A stretch of DNA of 50,570 nt from positions 1 through 50,570 of the forward strand of contig NZ_LWQS01000058.1 of NCBI RefSeq assembly GCF_001650695.1. The letters are read 5' to 3'. This DNA comes from Chloroflexus islandicus (GTDB lineage: Bacteria > Chloroflexota > Chloroflexia > Chloroflexales > Chloroflexaceae). The notes below the pieces were generated by a model. It was not told where the DNA came from. It did not search any database and saw only the letters and a program-made list of their open reading frames with translations. A program made the position numbers and the translations under genes. Positions 26,121-34,398 of this stretch are shown here, one piece after another. Within the stretch, counting starts at the first letter, position 1. Each line of letters opens with the position of its first letter.

Positions 26121-26805
26121 TAGCCCGGCCCTTCAGGGCCGGGTGCCGGATCATGTGTGCTGTTCGCCCTTGAACCTGCGTCAGTGGGAGCGGGGCATAG
26201 TTGGATTCCACCTCCCCGGTTGTCATTGCGAGCCGCCAACGGCGGCGAAGCAATCTCCCGCGAGTACGCGAGCGGAACCTTTCCGCCGAAGGGGGATCTG
26301 GCTGCGGGTGTTGTGCGCCCGCTGGGGATGAGGCCCCCACCCCCAACCCCTCCCCCGCTGGGGGAGGGGAAGCGACACCTGTCAGGGCGGCTGTTCCGCT
26401 GAAGCAGGAGATTGCTTCGGGTGCTGACGCACCCTCGCAATGACAAAAGATCGGCAGCGCCACCTCCCCGGTTGTCATTGCGAGCCGCCAACGGCGGCGA
26501 AGCAATCTCCCGCTCCCCGGTTGTCATTGCGAGCGGAGCGCAGCGCAGCGAAGCAATCCCCCGCGAGTACGCGAGCGGAACCTTTCCGCCGAAGGGGGAG
26601 CTGGCGGCGGGTGTTGCGCGCCCGCTGGGGATGAGGCCCCCATCACCAACCCTTCCCTCGCTGGGGGAGGGGAGGGCCAGCAGCCCGCGCAGCGGGCTTC
26701 GTAAGGATAGCCCGGCCCTTCAGGGCCGGGTTCCAATCAGGTGTTCTGTCTGTCCTCTCCCGCGCCAGTGGGAGCGGGGCTGGGGGTGAGGGCGAAACGG
26801 CGCAT
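26121..26805. repeat. Repeat-filled gap between two minus-strand genes
   Basis: It holds a MITE-like unit (26221-26445, ends TGTCATTGCGAG and CTCGCAATGACA), partial copies starting at 26473 and 26522, and two copies of the hairpin CCCGGCCC-TTCA-GGGCCGGG (26124-26143 and 26711-26730). A stretch GGGGATGAGGCCCCCA followed by CCCTCCCCCGCTGGGGGAGG-like bases occurs twice. No convincing gene is seen between 25965 and 26877. Confidence 0.7.
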
Positions 26806-26877
26806 AACGTCCTCTGGACGTAGGGCTACTGTCTGTCCTTCAACCTTCAGGGATCGTTCTGTTCGTCGAATGGGTGC

Positions 26878-28656
26878 TTATCCGGCTTGAGTTGACGACT
26901 CAGAACCCGGCGCCGGCTGATTCGCTAACTGCCCGCTCAGCCGCGCTCGCGCCATCTGCCACACTTGGCAACTCTCGCTGTGGGCATGGCAGCGCGGGCA
27001 ACCGGCGACCAGCCGCTTTTCGTGCAACTCAACAATCGCGTCCGCCGAGCTCCAATAGATGTTGCGCGCGCCAACCAGTTCAAACAAGCCGGTGCGCCGG
27101 AACATATCGAGCACATTGGGTTGGAGCGCAGTGAAGATGACCTCGCCGCCGCGGGCATGGTGTTCTGCGACGATCTGGTGCAGCGCCTGAATCCCCATCG
27201 CGTCAACCAGCGGCACACCGCGCATACTAATGATTATCGTGTGATAATCGCCGGCAGTCTCAAATGCTTCCAGCACCGTTGTCACGCTGCCGAAAAAGAC
27301 CGGCCCAGTCAAGTAGTAGACGTGGATACTGGGACAGGTGGCGGTGATCGGCATTCCCTGCATCTGCTGCGGATTGACAGGAGCGCTGGTGACCACGGTG
27401 CTGGCAGCCGACTGGCGCAGGTAGATCACCGCCGAAATGGCAATCCCGATCAAGATGGCTTGGGTCAGATCGAGCGCAGCCGTCGCCAGCATCGTGATGA
27501 AAAAGCCGGCGAGCGCATGGCGCAGGCGGGCATTGGCGAAAAAGTGAATACTCTCCCACTCGTTCATCCGCCACGCCGTCACCAACAACACGCCACCCAA
27601 CGCGGCGAGCGGCACATAGCGGATGATCGGCCCCAACGCCAGCGCACTCAACAGCAACAGCAAAGCGTGGACAATACTGGTCAGCCGGGTCACCGCGCCG
27701 CTCTTAATCGCCACGCTGGTGCGGGCGATGGCAGCAGTGGCCGGTACGCCGCCGAAGAAGGGAATCAGCAGATTGCCAATCCCTTGCGCCACCAGCTCTT
27801 GATTGCTGTCGAATGGCTTGCCGCTCATCGTTGAACCGACGGCGCCGCAGAGCAGACTCTCGATCGCGCCGAGTGCGGCAATCGAGACGGCTGGCGTTAA
27901 CAGATCGCTGAAGTGTGCCCACGGTATTTGCTCCCACGTCAAACGATGATCGAGCAAGATGGTGCGTGGAATGTCACCGATGATCGGCACATTCCACCCT
28001 AACCCAACGCTCATGACAGTGGCGACGATAATCCCAACCAGCGAAGCAGGAATGGTCTTGTTGAAGCGCGGCAATACTAGCATCACTGCAATAACGGTGC
28101 CGGCGATCAGCACGGTGTGCCAATCAGGCAGCAACGGCTGGGTAAAATAGTGCAGCAGCTTTTCCAGCGCATTGCCGGCCTTAGGAGTTTGAATACCAAG
28201 CACATTATCAAGCTGGCCGATCGCGATGATCAGCGCGATCCCGCTGGTAAAGCCGGCAATGACCGGTGAAGGGATAAACGAGATGTAGCGTCCCAGCCGG
28301 GCAAGGCCAAGCGCGATCAGCATCACGCCGGCCAGCAGGGTGGCGATCCAGACCCCTTCGATCCCGTAACGCGCCGAAATCGCGATCAAGATCGCCGACA
28401 TCGCGCCGGTCGGCCCGCTAATCTGGTAGGCCGCGCCACCGAGGCCGCCGATGATCAGGCCGGCCAAAATAGCGGTGACGAGGCCAGCCGGAGCATCAGC
28501 GCCGGACGCAACTCCGAACGCAAGAGCGAGCGGCAGCGCCACCGCGCCGGTCGTTAAGCCGGCCAGCACATCGGCACGCAGTTTAGCGCCTGAATAGCCG
28601 GCGAATTCGCGTTGCCAGACGGAGATCAACGGGACTCGATTGAGTAGGTTGTGCAT
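26878..28656 (-). CDS. SulP-family anion transporter with STAS domain
   Basis: 592 residues. The membrane part (about 25-420) has about 10-12 hydrophobic segments with the SulP signatures DVLAGLTTGAVALPLALAFG near the N-terminus and YQISGPTGAMSAIL. A STAS domain follows (about 455-560: VYYLTGPVFFGSV, then IIISMRGVPLVDAMGIQAL). SulP proteins carry sulfate, bicarbonate or other anions. The C-terminal tail has CPRCHAHSESCQVW, a Cys/His cluster that could bind metal. The gene is divergent from an ArsR regulator, which suggests metal- or redox-linked control. Confidence 0.9.
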   Translation of the reverse strand: MHNLLNRVPLISVWQREFAGYSGAKLRADVLAGLTTGAVALPLALAFGVASGADAPAGLVTAILAGLIIGGLGGAAYQISGPTGAMSAILIAISARYGIEGVWIATLLAGVMLIALGLARLGRYISFIPSPVIAGFTSGIALIIAIGQLDNVLGIQTPKAGNALEKLLHYFTQPLLPDWHTVLIAGTVIAVMLVLPRFNKTIPASLVGIIVATVMSVGLGWNVPIIGDIPRTILLDHRLTWEQIPWAHFSDLLTPAVSIAALGAIESLLCGAVGSTMSGKPFDSNQELVAQGIGNLLIPFFGGVPATAAIARTSVAIKSGAVTRLTSIVHALLLLLSALALGPIIRYVPLAALGGVLLVTAWRMNEWESIHFFANARLRHALAGFFITMLATAALDLTQAILIGIAISAVIYLRQSAASTVVTSAPVNPQQMQGMPITATCPSIHVYYLTGPVFFGSVTTVLEAFETAGDYHTIIISMRGVPLVDAMGIQALHQIVAEHHARGGEVIFTALQPNVLDMFRRTGLFELVGARNIYWSSADAIVELHEKRLVAGCPRCHAHSESCQVWQMARARLSGQLANQPAPGSESSTQAG

Positions 28657-28682
28657 GATGATGCCTTAATCAAAATATGATA

Positions 28683-28713
28683 ATACTTGCATATTTTCAT
28701 ATTTGCGAAGTAT
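28683..28713. promoter_or_regulatory. Imperfect inverted repeat upstream of the SulP gene
   Basis: ATACTTGC and GCGAAGTAT flank an AT-rich centre with CATATTTTCATATTTG in a GC-rich genome. It is about 27 bases upstream of the SulP start and could be an operator of the ArsR protein or hold the promoter. Confidence 0.45.
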
Positions 28714-28941
28714 AGCACTGTTGGCGAGGGCTGTCAACGGGATAGCCGGGCATATAGCGTGGGTGAGGCAGGCAATGCCATGAATCGCTCAAGCTGCCCG
28801 CAGCGATACTTTGGCGCGCGGGCATAGCCACCTTGCCAGTCAACCATCTCGATACGCATCCAATTACGGGCAAACTGGTCAGTGCGCTCGCTCGGATCTA
28901 TACCTATCTTGACGGTTGCTCGCTTTTATGTTACAAGTATC

Positions 28942-28959
28942 TAAATATTAGAGTATTTA
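28942..28959. promoter_or_regulatory. ArsR-type operator candidate
   Basis: TAAATA-TTAGAG-TATTTA, a 6-6-6 inverted repeat, directly upstream of the regulator's ribosome-binding site (AGAGG at 28961). The AT-rich form and place fit an ArsR/SmtB autoregulatory site. The rest of the 28657-28971 gap holds no gene. Confidence 0.5.
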
Positions 28960-28971
28960 AAGAGGTATCCT

Positions 28972-29295
28972 ATGCCGCTGCACCGCTTCAAAGCCGAGTT
29001 CTTCAAGGCCCTTGGCCATCCCACCCGGCTCGCCATTCTCGATCAACTGCGCGCCGGCGAGCGGAGCGTGCAGGAGTTGCAGCAGGCGCTGGCGATCGAG
29101 CAATCGAACGTGTCGCAGCAGCTCGCTGTGCTGCGCAATAAGAATATCGTCGATTCGCGCAAAGAGGGAACCGTCGTCTACTATCGAGTGCGTGATCCGA
29201 TGATCTTTCAGTTGCTCGACGTGGCCCGGCAAATTTTCAATAACCACCTGATCGACACCCAAGAGATGCTGGCCACCCTCACCGAAGAGTCGTAA
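28972..29295 (+). CDS. ArsR/SmtB-family repressor
   Basis: 107 residues with the winged helix of this family: FFKALGHPTRLAILDQLRAGE, then QSNVSQQLAVLRNKNIVDSRKEGTVVYYRV. There is no Cys in the chain, so the usual metal site of ArsR or CzrA type is absent; it may sense another signal or use His/Asp ligands. It is divergent from the SulP gene with AT-rich inverted repeats between them, so it probably represses both. Confidence 0.9.
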   Translation: MPLHRFKAEFFKALGHPTRLAILDQLRAGERSVQELQQALAIEQSNVSQQLAVLRNKNIVDSRKEGTVVYYRVRDPMIFQLLDVARQIFNNHLIDTQEMLATLTEES

Positions 29296-29299
29296 CTTG

Positions 29300-29604
29300 C
29301 AATGACCGGTGGGGGGGTGGCGCGACCCTCTCCCGCTCCCCCGTTGTCCTTGCGAGCCGCGCTCCGCGCGGCGAAGCAATCCCCCGCAAGCACGGAAACA
29401 ACCCGCTCAGGCGCCCTTCCCTGTCCCCCCTCCCCCAGCGGGGGAGGGCTGGGGTGGGGGTCATTTTGCGTTCGCTCTCGCCAAAGCAGGAGATTGCTTC
29501 GGGCGCTGCGCGCCCTCGCAATGACAATCGGGCACGCCTCCTCGCAATGACCATTGGGCACGCTCGCTCAAATATGGAGTGCGGCAGTTTGACTGCCGCA
29601 CTCC
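29300..29604. repeat. MITE-like unit and GCGGCAG hairpin
   Basis: A unit from about 29345 (TGTCCTTGCGAG) to 29526 (CTCGCAATGACA) contains a CCCTCCCCCAGCGGGGGAGGG stretch. A perfect 12-bp hairpin, GGAGTGCGGCAG / CTGCCGCACTCC with a 5-base loop, lies at 29576-29604. No gene is seen in 29296-29663. Confidence 0.65.
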
Positions 29605-29663
29605 ACACCGCAATGCTGGATGTAATGCACGGTGCGGGAACGTCCGTGCCGCTCACAAGCGCA

Positions 29664-30917
29664 TTACCCCTCACCCTCCCACACGTCTGGATCGTACGCC
29701 GGCAATTCGCAGCGCAGGTTGGGATACTTGCGATACCCCATCACGAAATCGGCCTGCAACAGCTCTTGCAGCTCGCGGGTGCCTTCGTAGATGATTGCAC
29801 CGCGTGCATTGCGTAGATACCGCTCCACCGGATACTCGTCGGCGTAGCCATACGCGCCGTGGATCTGGATAGCGTCGTCGGCGGCTTCAAAGCTGCTCAC
29901 AGTGGCATGCCATTTGGCCAGCGTCGTCTCGCGGGTGTTGCGCAGGCCCTTGTTTTTCATCCAGCCGGCCCGGTACACCAGCAGCCGCGAGGTGTCGAGT
30001 TTGCGCACCATGTGGCTAATCATGCGCTTCACGAGCTGGTGTTCGCCGATTGGCACACCAAAGGTCTGCCGTTCGCGGGCATAGCGGATGCTGGCTTCGA
30101 GGCTGGCTTGGATCAGGCCGGTGGCGCCGGCAGCTACCGTGTAGCGACCGTTGTCGAGCGCAGCCATCGCGATCTTGAAGCCTTCACCCTCTTCACCAAG
30201 CCGGTGCGAGAGGGGCACCCGCACGTCTTGGAAGACGACGCCGCCGGTGTTGCCGGCGCGCACGCCGAGTTTGCCGTGGATCGGGTAGCTGCTCACGCCG
30301 GGCATGGTACGCTCGACGATGAACGCGGTGATGCCGCGCGGCCCGGCTGCCGGGTCGGTCTTGGCAAAGACGAGGAAGTTATCGGCTAAATCAGCCAGAC
30401 TGATCCAGATCTTCTCGCCGTTGAGAATGTAAGCGTCGCCGTCGCGGCGTGCAGTGGCTTGCATCGCGGCGGCATCGGTGCCGCTGTTCGGCTCGGTGAG
30501 GCAGTAGGCGGCCAGTTTTTCGCCACGGGCCTGCGGCGCGAGGAAACGTTGCTTCTGCTCTTCGGTGCCCCATTGCAACAGCGAGAGCGAGTTGAGGCCA
30601 GTATGCACGCTCATCACCACGCGCAGAAAGCTATCGACCCGCTCCAACTCTTCACACACCACTGCCAAAGCGAGATAATCCATCCCGGCCCCGCCGTATC
30701 GTTGCGGAATGCAGATGCCGAGCAGTCCCAATTCTCCCATTCGTTTGAGCACCGGGCGCAGATGCGGGCGATCTTCTGGCCCTTCAGCTTTTGCGCCGCT
30801 GCGATCCCATTCGCGGATATGCGGCGCCACCTCGCGCTCGGCGAAGTTGCGCACCGTCTGGCGCAGCATGTCGTGTTCAGGGCCGAGAAACATGTCGTAG
30901 TTTGCCGTCAAATCCAT
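29664..30917 (-). CDS. Acyl-CoA dehydrogenase
   Basis: 417 residues, with AAAGGAG before the ATG. The three-part acyl-CoA dehydrogenase fold is seen: N-terminal helices (RQTVRNFAEREVAPHIREWD), the middle beta part with the signature AAYCLTEPNSGTDAAAM, and the C-terminal helices with RQTFGVPIGEHQLV and the catalytic Glu in IIYEGTRELQ. It oxidises an acyl-CoA with FAD and passes electrons to ETF. Chain-length preference cannot be read. No other beta-oxidation gene is near. On its strand a TATAAT lies about 67 bases upstream. Confidence 0.9.
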   Translation of the reverse strand: MDLTANYDMFLGPEHDMLRQTVRNFAEREVAPHIREWDRSGAKAEGPEDRPHLRPVLKRMGELGLLGICIPQRYGGAGMDYLALAVVCEELERVDSFLRVVMSVHTGLNSLSLLQWGTEEQKQRFLAPQARGEKLAAYCLTEPNSGTDAAAMQATARRDGDAYILNGEKIWISLADLADNFLVFAKTDPAAGPRGITAFIVERTMPGVSSYPIHGKLGVRAGNTGGVVFQDVRVPLSHRLGEEGEGFKIAMAALDNGRYTVAAGATGLIQASLEASIRYARERQTFGVPIGEHQLVKRMISHMVRKLDTSRLLVYRAGWMKNKGLRNTRETTLAKWHATVSSFEAADDAIQIHGAYGYADEYPVERYLRNARGAIIYEGTRELQELLQADFVMGYRKYPNLRCELPAYDPDVWEGEG

Positions 30918-31194
30918 TGCGATACTCCTTTGTATCGGGCCGAGCGGGCCAGCCGCGCTCGCCGCTACACGAATGCTTTGATTATACCGTGAGTGGCGAC
31001 GATGCGCGCCAAGCGGGACAGCGCAGCAGATAGTGTTTCATTTGTGCGTTTTTGCGTCTTTTGACGGCAATTCTTCTTAATCACCGTCAGGACACATTTT
31101 GACGCAATGCGCACATTGTATTACACTTCACAGCAATCACGCCGTGTTACTGTCCCACATGTTCGCAATCTACTCGCCAGAAAGGAGAGGGCGT

Positions 31195-32382
31195 ATGATG
31201 CCGCCACGAGAGTTTATCATGCCTGCGCAGATGGTGATCGGTTCGGGCGCCGTTGAGCAGACCGGCGCGCAGTGCGCCAAACGGGGATGGAAAAAGGCGC
31301 TGATTGTCACCGATCAGATTATGCAGAAGATCGGCGTTGTTGGGCAGGTTGAGCAGAATCTGGCCAATCATGGGATTGCCAGCGTCGTGTATGCCGGCGT
31401 CAATACCGAGCCGGTGGTGGAGTATGTGCAAGAGGCGTTAGCGGCGTATCACGAGGGTGGGTGTGATTTTGTCTTGTCGGTGGGTGGCGGCAGCCCGATC
31501 GACACTGCTAAGGCGGTGGCGGTGCTGGTGACGAACCCCGGCTCGATTGAGCAGTATAAGGGGATCGGCAAGATCGCTAATCCCGGTGTGCCATTGGTCG
31601 CCATTCCGACCACTGCCGGCACTGGCAGCGAAGCAACGATTTACACGGTGATTACTGATCAAAAAACCGATGTCAAAATGCTGATCGGCAGCCCGTACCT
31701 GATGCCGACGATTGCAATTGTCGATCCCATGTTGACCGTTTCGTCGCCGCCGAGCGTGACGGCGGCCACCGGCGTTGATGCGCTGGTGCATGCCATCGAA
31801 GCCTACGTGTCAGTCAAGCGGCAACCGATGACCGATGTGCTGTGCTTGTCGGCGATCGAGCTGATTTCGAGCAATATCCGCCAAGCGTGGTCAAACGGCA
31901 ACAATATCGAGGCGCGCGAGAAGATGATGTTAGGCGCGACGCAGGCCGGTATCGCTTTTAGCAATTCATCGGTGGCACTGGTGCATGGTATGTCGCGCCC
32001 GATTGGCGCCTATTTCCATATTGCCCATGGCGTCTCGAACGCCGCCTTGTTGGCAGTGGTGACAGAATTCAGTCTGGTGGGTGATCCGAAGCGTTATGCT
32101 GATGTGGCGCGCGCGATGGGTGAACCGATCGAGGGTCTGTCGATGATGGAAGCCGCTGATCGGGCAGTCGTGGCGATCCGGCGGTTGGTGCGCGATATCA
32201 AGATCCCGTCGTTGCGTCAATTGGGTGTCGAGCGCGAGCGGTTGATGGAGCTAGCGCCAGCTATGGCGGATGCGGCGATCGATAGCGGCAGCCCGGCCAA
32301 TAATCCGCGCAAGCCGACCAAACAAGAGATTATCGAATTGTACGCCAAAGCCTACGACGAAGGCGACCGGATGGCTGGGTAA
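31195..32382 (+). CDS. Iron-containing alcohol dehydrogenase
   Basis: 395 residues from the ATG at 31195, which has AAAGGAGAGG 4-13 bases upstream; the reading frame is open further upstream but without conservation. NAD-binding GGGSPIDTAKA, TTAGTGSEAT, and metal ligands Asp and His in VDALVHAIEAY and two His in VHGMSRPIGAYFHIAHG are seen. The position usually held by a further His (four after VH) is Arg, as in one known subfamily. It interconverts alcohols and aldehydes with NAD(P). The substrate is not known. Confidence 0.9.
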   Translation: MMPPREFIMPAQMVIGSGAVEQTGAQCAKRGWKKALIVTDQIMQKIGVVGQVEQNLANHGIASVVYAGVNTEPVVEYVQEALAAYHEGGCDFVLSVGGGSPIDTAKAVAVLVTNPGSIEQYKGIGKIANPGVPLVAIPTTAGTGSEATIYTVITDQKTDVKMLIGSPYLMPTIAIVDPMLTVSSPPSVTAATGVDALVHAIEAYVSVKRQPMTDVLCLSAIELISSNIRQAWSNGNNIEAREKMMLGATQAGIAFSNSSVALVHGMSRPIGAYFHIAHGVSNAALLAVVTEFSLVGDPKRYADVARAMGEPIEGLSMMEAADRAVVAIRRLVRDIKIPSLRQLGVERERLMELAPAMADAAIDSGSPANNPRKPTKQEIIELYAKAYDEGDRMAG

Positions 32383-32400
32383 CAAACCGGCGGGTACAGC

Positions 32401-32453
32401 GTAGGGGCACATGGAGGGGCACAGCGTCGCTGTGCCCCTCCATGTGCCCCTAC
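32401..32453. terminator. Perfect 26-bp palindrome between convergent genes
   Basis: GTAGGGGCACATGGAGG... (32401-32426) is exactly complementary to 32428-32453. It lies between the alcohol dehydrogenase and rsbT and contains the rsbT stop codon. A shorter relative (GTAGGGGCACAGCG / CGCTGTGCCCC) lies at 50506-50531, so it is a repeat family that can serve as a terminator. Confidence 0.6.
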
Positions 32454-32851
32454 GTGCGCCACTTGCGGCAAACAATCGTCGTCCCAACGCCCTCTTTCGA
32501 CTTAATATCGAATTCATCCATCAACCGCTTGGCGCCGGGCAACCCCATCCCCATGCCGCGCGAGGTGCTATAGCCATCTTGCATCACCAGATCGATATTC
32601 GGGATGCCGGGCCCCTGATCCTCGCAGATAATCTCGATCCCCTTGCGCGACCCCTTCTCGATATCGCGTACCGTCACGTTGCCGGTGCCTGCATAAAGAA
32701 AGATATTGCGGGCCAGCTCGCTCACGGCAGTGGCGATGCGCGCCTGATCGATTGGCCCAAAGCCAAGCGCTTTGGCCATATCGCGAGCCATGGTGCGCGC
32801 GATGACGATATCAAGGTCGCTTCGAATGACAGCAGTCTTACTCTGCGCCAT
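32450..32851 (-). CDS. rsbT: RsbT-like serine kinase / anti-sigma-type ATPase
   Basis: 133 residues with the GHKL ATPase fold: N-box AVSELARNIFLYA (about 42-54), DQGPGIPN (G1) and GMGMGLPGAKRLMDEF (G2). These match RsbT, the switch kinase that phosphorylates RsbS and activates a downstream phosphatase in stressosome modules. It overlaps rsbS by 14 bases on the same strand. No RsbR or RsbU gene is near. Confidence 0.88.
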   Translation of the reverse strand: MAQSKTAVIRSDLDIVIARTMARDMAKALGFGPIDQARIATAVSELARNIFLYAGTGNVTVRDIEKGSRKGIEIICEDQGPGIPNIDLVMQDGYSTSRGMGMGLPGAKRLMDEFDIKSKEGVGTTIVCRKWRT

Positions 32852-33224
32852 CGTCGCTCTCCTCGCTGGTCATTCGCTGCATCATAGCCAACCCCTTTTC
32901 GAGGTTGAGCGCCGTGAGCACGCGCGGTAATTCAAGCCCTAGCTCAACCAAGGTAATCGCAACTGCCGGCTGCAAACCGGTGAGCACCACCCGCGCCCCC
33001 ATCAGGCCGGCCATCGCCGCGATGTCGGCGATGAGACGCCCGATGAAGCTATCGACGACATCGAGCGCCGTCAGATCGATAATCACGCCGCGAGCGCGCG
33101 TGTCATGGATCTTTTGCAAGAGATCGTCTTTGAATTGTACTGCGGAGGCATCATGGAGAGCCACCTGAATCGAGGCGATCAGGATGTCTCCAATTTTCAA
33201 GATTGGGATGCGAAGATTATCCAA
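32838..33224 (-). CDS. rsbS: RsbS-like STAS antagonist
   Basis: 128 residues, a single STAS domain. The core IIDLTALDVVDSFIGRLIADIA has the Asp-Ser pair of the phosphorylation site, and ARVVLTGLQPAVAITLVELG fits the RsbS pattern. RsbS holds RsbT until phosphorylated. The gene starts 49 bases after the stop of the upstream membrane-protein gene and overlaps rsbT, so both are translated together. Confidence 0.88.
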   Translation of the reverse strand: MDNLRIPILKIGDILIASIQVALHDASAVQFKDDLLQKIHDTRARGVIIDLTALDVVDSFIGRLIADIAAMAGLMGARVVLTGLQPAVAITLVELGLELPRVLTALNLEKGLAMMQRMTSEESDDGAE

Positions 33225-33273
33225 GACGCGCTCCTCATCTCATTCCAGCGAGTGTTATCTTCTCGCCCTCATA

Positions 33274-33987
33274 TTATCGCATAATTGCGAGCACTCCGGC
33301 AACGACTGCACCGGCCAGCAATGGTACACTTAGATTATCGGTGCCGTGTGGGGAGACCCCTTCGGCCACCGTCGCAACTAATGCCGCGACCACGCTCGCC
33401 GCCAGCGCCGCCCCTGCCCCGATCGGCGCGCTCTGCGGGCTGAGCGCCGACCCCGGCACCAGCAACAGGGTGAGGAACATTGCGATCGCACTCGCCGCAA
33501 ACATTGCGGCTGAGCCTTCAAACGAGCGCCTTCCGCGCCCGACTTGGTAGTGATGGCGGCCCCAGCGCTTGCCGATAATGGCGGCGAGCGCGTCGCCCCA
33601 CGTCATGGCCATCGTGCCGGCGGCAGCAATATATCCACGATCGTCTGGTGAATTGGTGCGCCAGAAGATCAGAAACAAGATCGTGATTGACAAAGCAAAA
33701 TAGACCGTTCCCGGTGTGCTGTCAGGTGCGTCAACCGCTGCAAGCAGCCGGAAACGGTAAAAAATAAAGTTGAGCACGATAAAGGTGGCAAACGGGATAA
33801 TGCCGATCGTCCAGTTCTCAAACAGGGCTAGTACGCCAAATACCCACATCCCGGCGCCAATGTGGACGAACTTGCGGGTGAAATCTTGCGGATAGCCGCG
33901 CCAACGGCGGATCACTTCAGCAATGATGAGGAGGCCAAAGGCGTACCCGAACGAGACAAGCAGGCCGATCAGATCGCGTGTACTCAT
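33274..33987 (-). CDS. Phytol/dolichol-kinase-like CTP-dependent membrane protein
   Basis: 237 residues with about seven hydrophobic segments. Family motifs are RKFVHIGAGMWVFG (about 38-51), WGDALAAIIGKRWGRHHY (about 130-147) with SFEGSAAMF after it, and EGVSPHGTDNLSVPL near the C-terminus. These are those of the phytol kinase VTE5 / dolichol kinase / CDP-diglyceride synthetase group. In a phototroph, re-use of chlorophyll-derived prenyl alcohols is a plausible role, but this is inference. It has its own promoter and may read through into rsbST. Confidence 0.8.
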   Translation of the reverse strand: MSTRDLIGLLVSFGYAFGLLIIAEVIRRWRGYPQDFTRKFVHIGAGMWVFGVLALFENWTIGIIPFATFIVLNFIFYRFRLLAAVDAPDSTPGTVYFALSITILFLIFWRTNSPDDRGYIAAAGTMAMTWGDALAAIIGKRWGRHHYQVGRGRRSFEGSAAMFAASAIAMFLTLLLVPGSALSPQSAPIGAGAALAASVVAALVATVAEGVSPHGTDNLSVPLLAGAVVAGVLAIMR

Positions 33988-34027
33988 AGTGGCGCCGATG
34001 CTATCGATGGCGAAACTTGCCTCTTAT

Positions 34028-34055
34028 TCTATACCGTAGGCGGGCAAATCGTCAA
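34028..34055 (-). promoter_or_regulatory. Promoter of the phytol-kinase-like gene
   Basis: On the minus strand TTGACG (34055-34050), a 16-base spacer and TATAGA (34033-34028), about 40 bases upstream of the start at 33987. Confidence 0.6.
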
Positions 34056-34398
34056 TTGATCAATCATGGTATATCGTGTGAATGTTTAATGACAATCTTC
34101 AGTGCGAGCATACTATGCCTGTTTACGCACCAAGCGGCAGGCAAGTAGCGAGCCAGTTGCTGGAATGCGGTGGTTGTCACGCTCCATCCCTCCACTACGA
34201 GCTTACGGCAAGCGCTGTTGCGTCCTCTTTTGCCCCCTGACGGCGATGCTGGGTGGCATACCCGCAGCACTCGCAGTATACTAACGTTGCATCCATATCC
34301 AAGAACGTGCAAGCAGATGGGGCGACGTAACGTTGCTATAAGGCGAAGTGAGATGGCGAGACGCTGGATTGTCATCTCTCGGTGCAAAGGAGCATCGT
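34056..34398. other. Intergenic gap without recognised gene
   Basis: This is the region between two divergent genes. Short reading frames exist on both strands but lack conserved sequence. Apart from AAAGGAG at 34386-34392, the ribosome-binding site of the next gene, no RNA gene, repeat of the known families or clear plus-strand promoter was seen. Confidence 0.4.
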
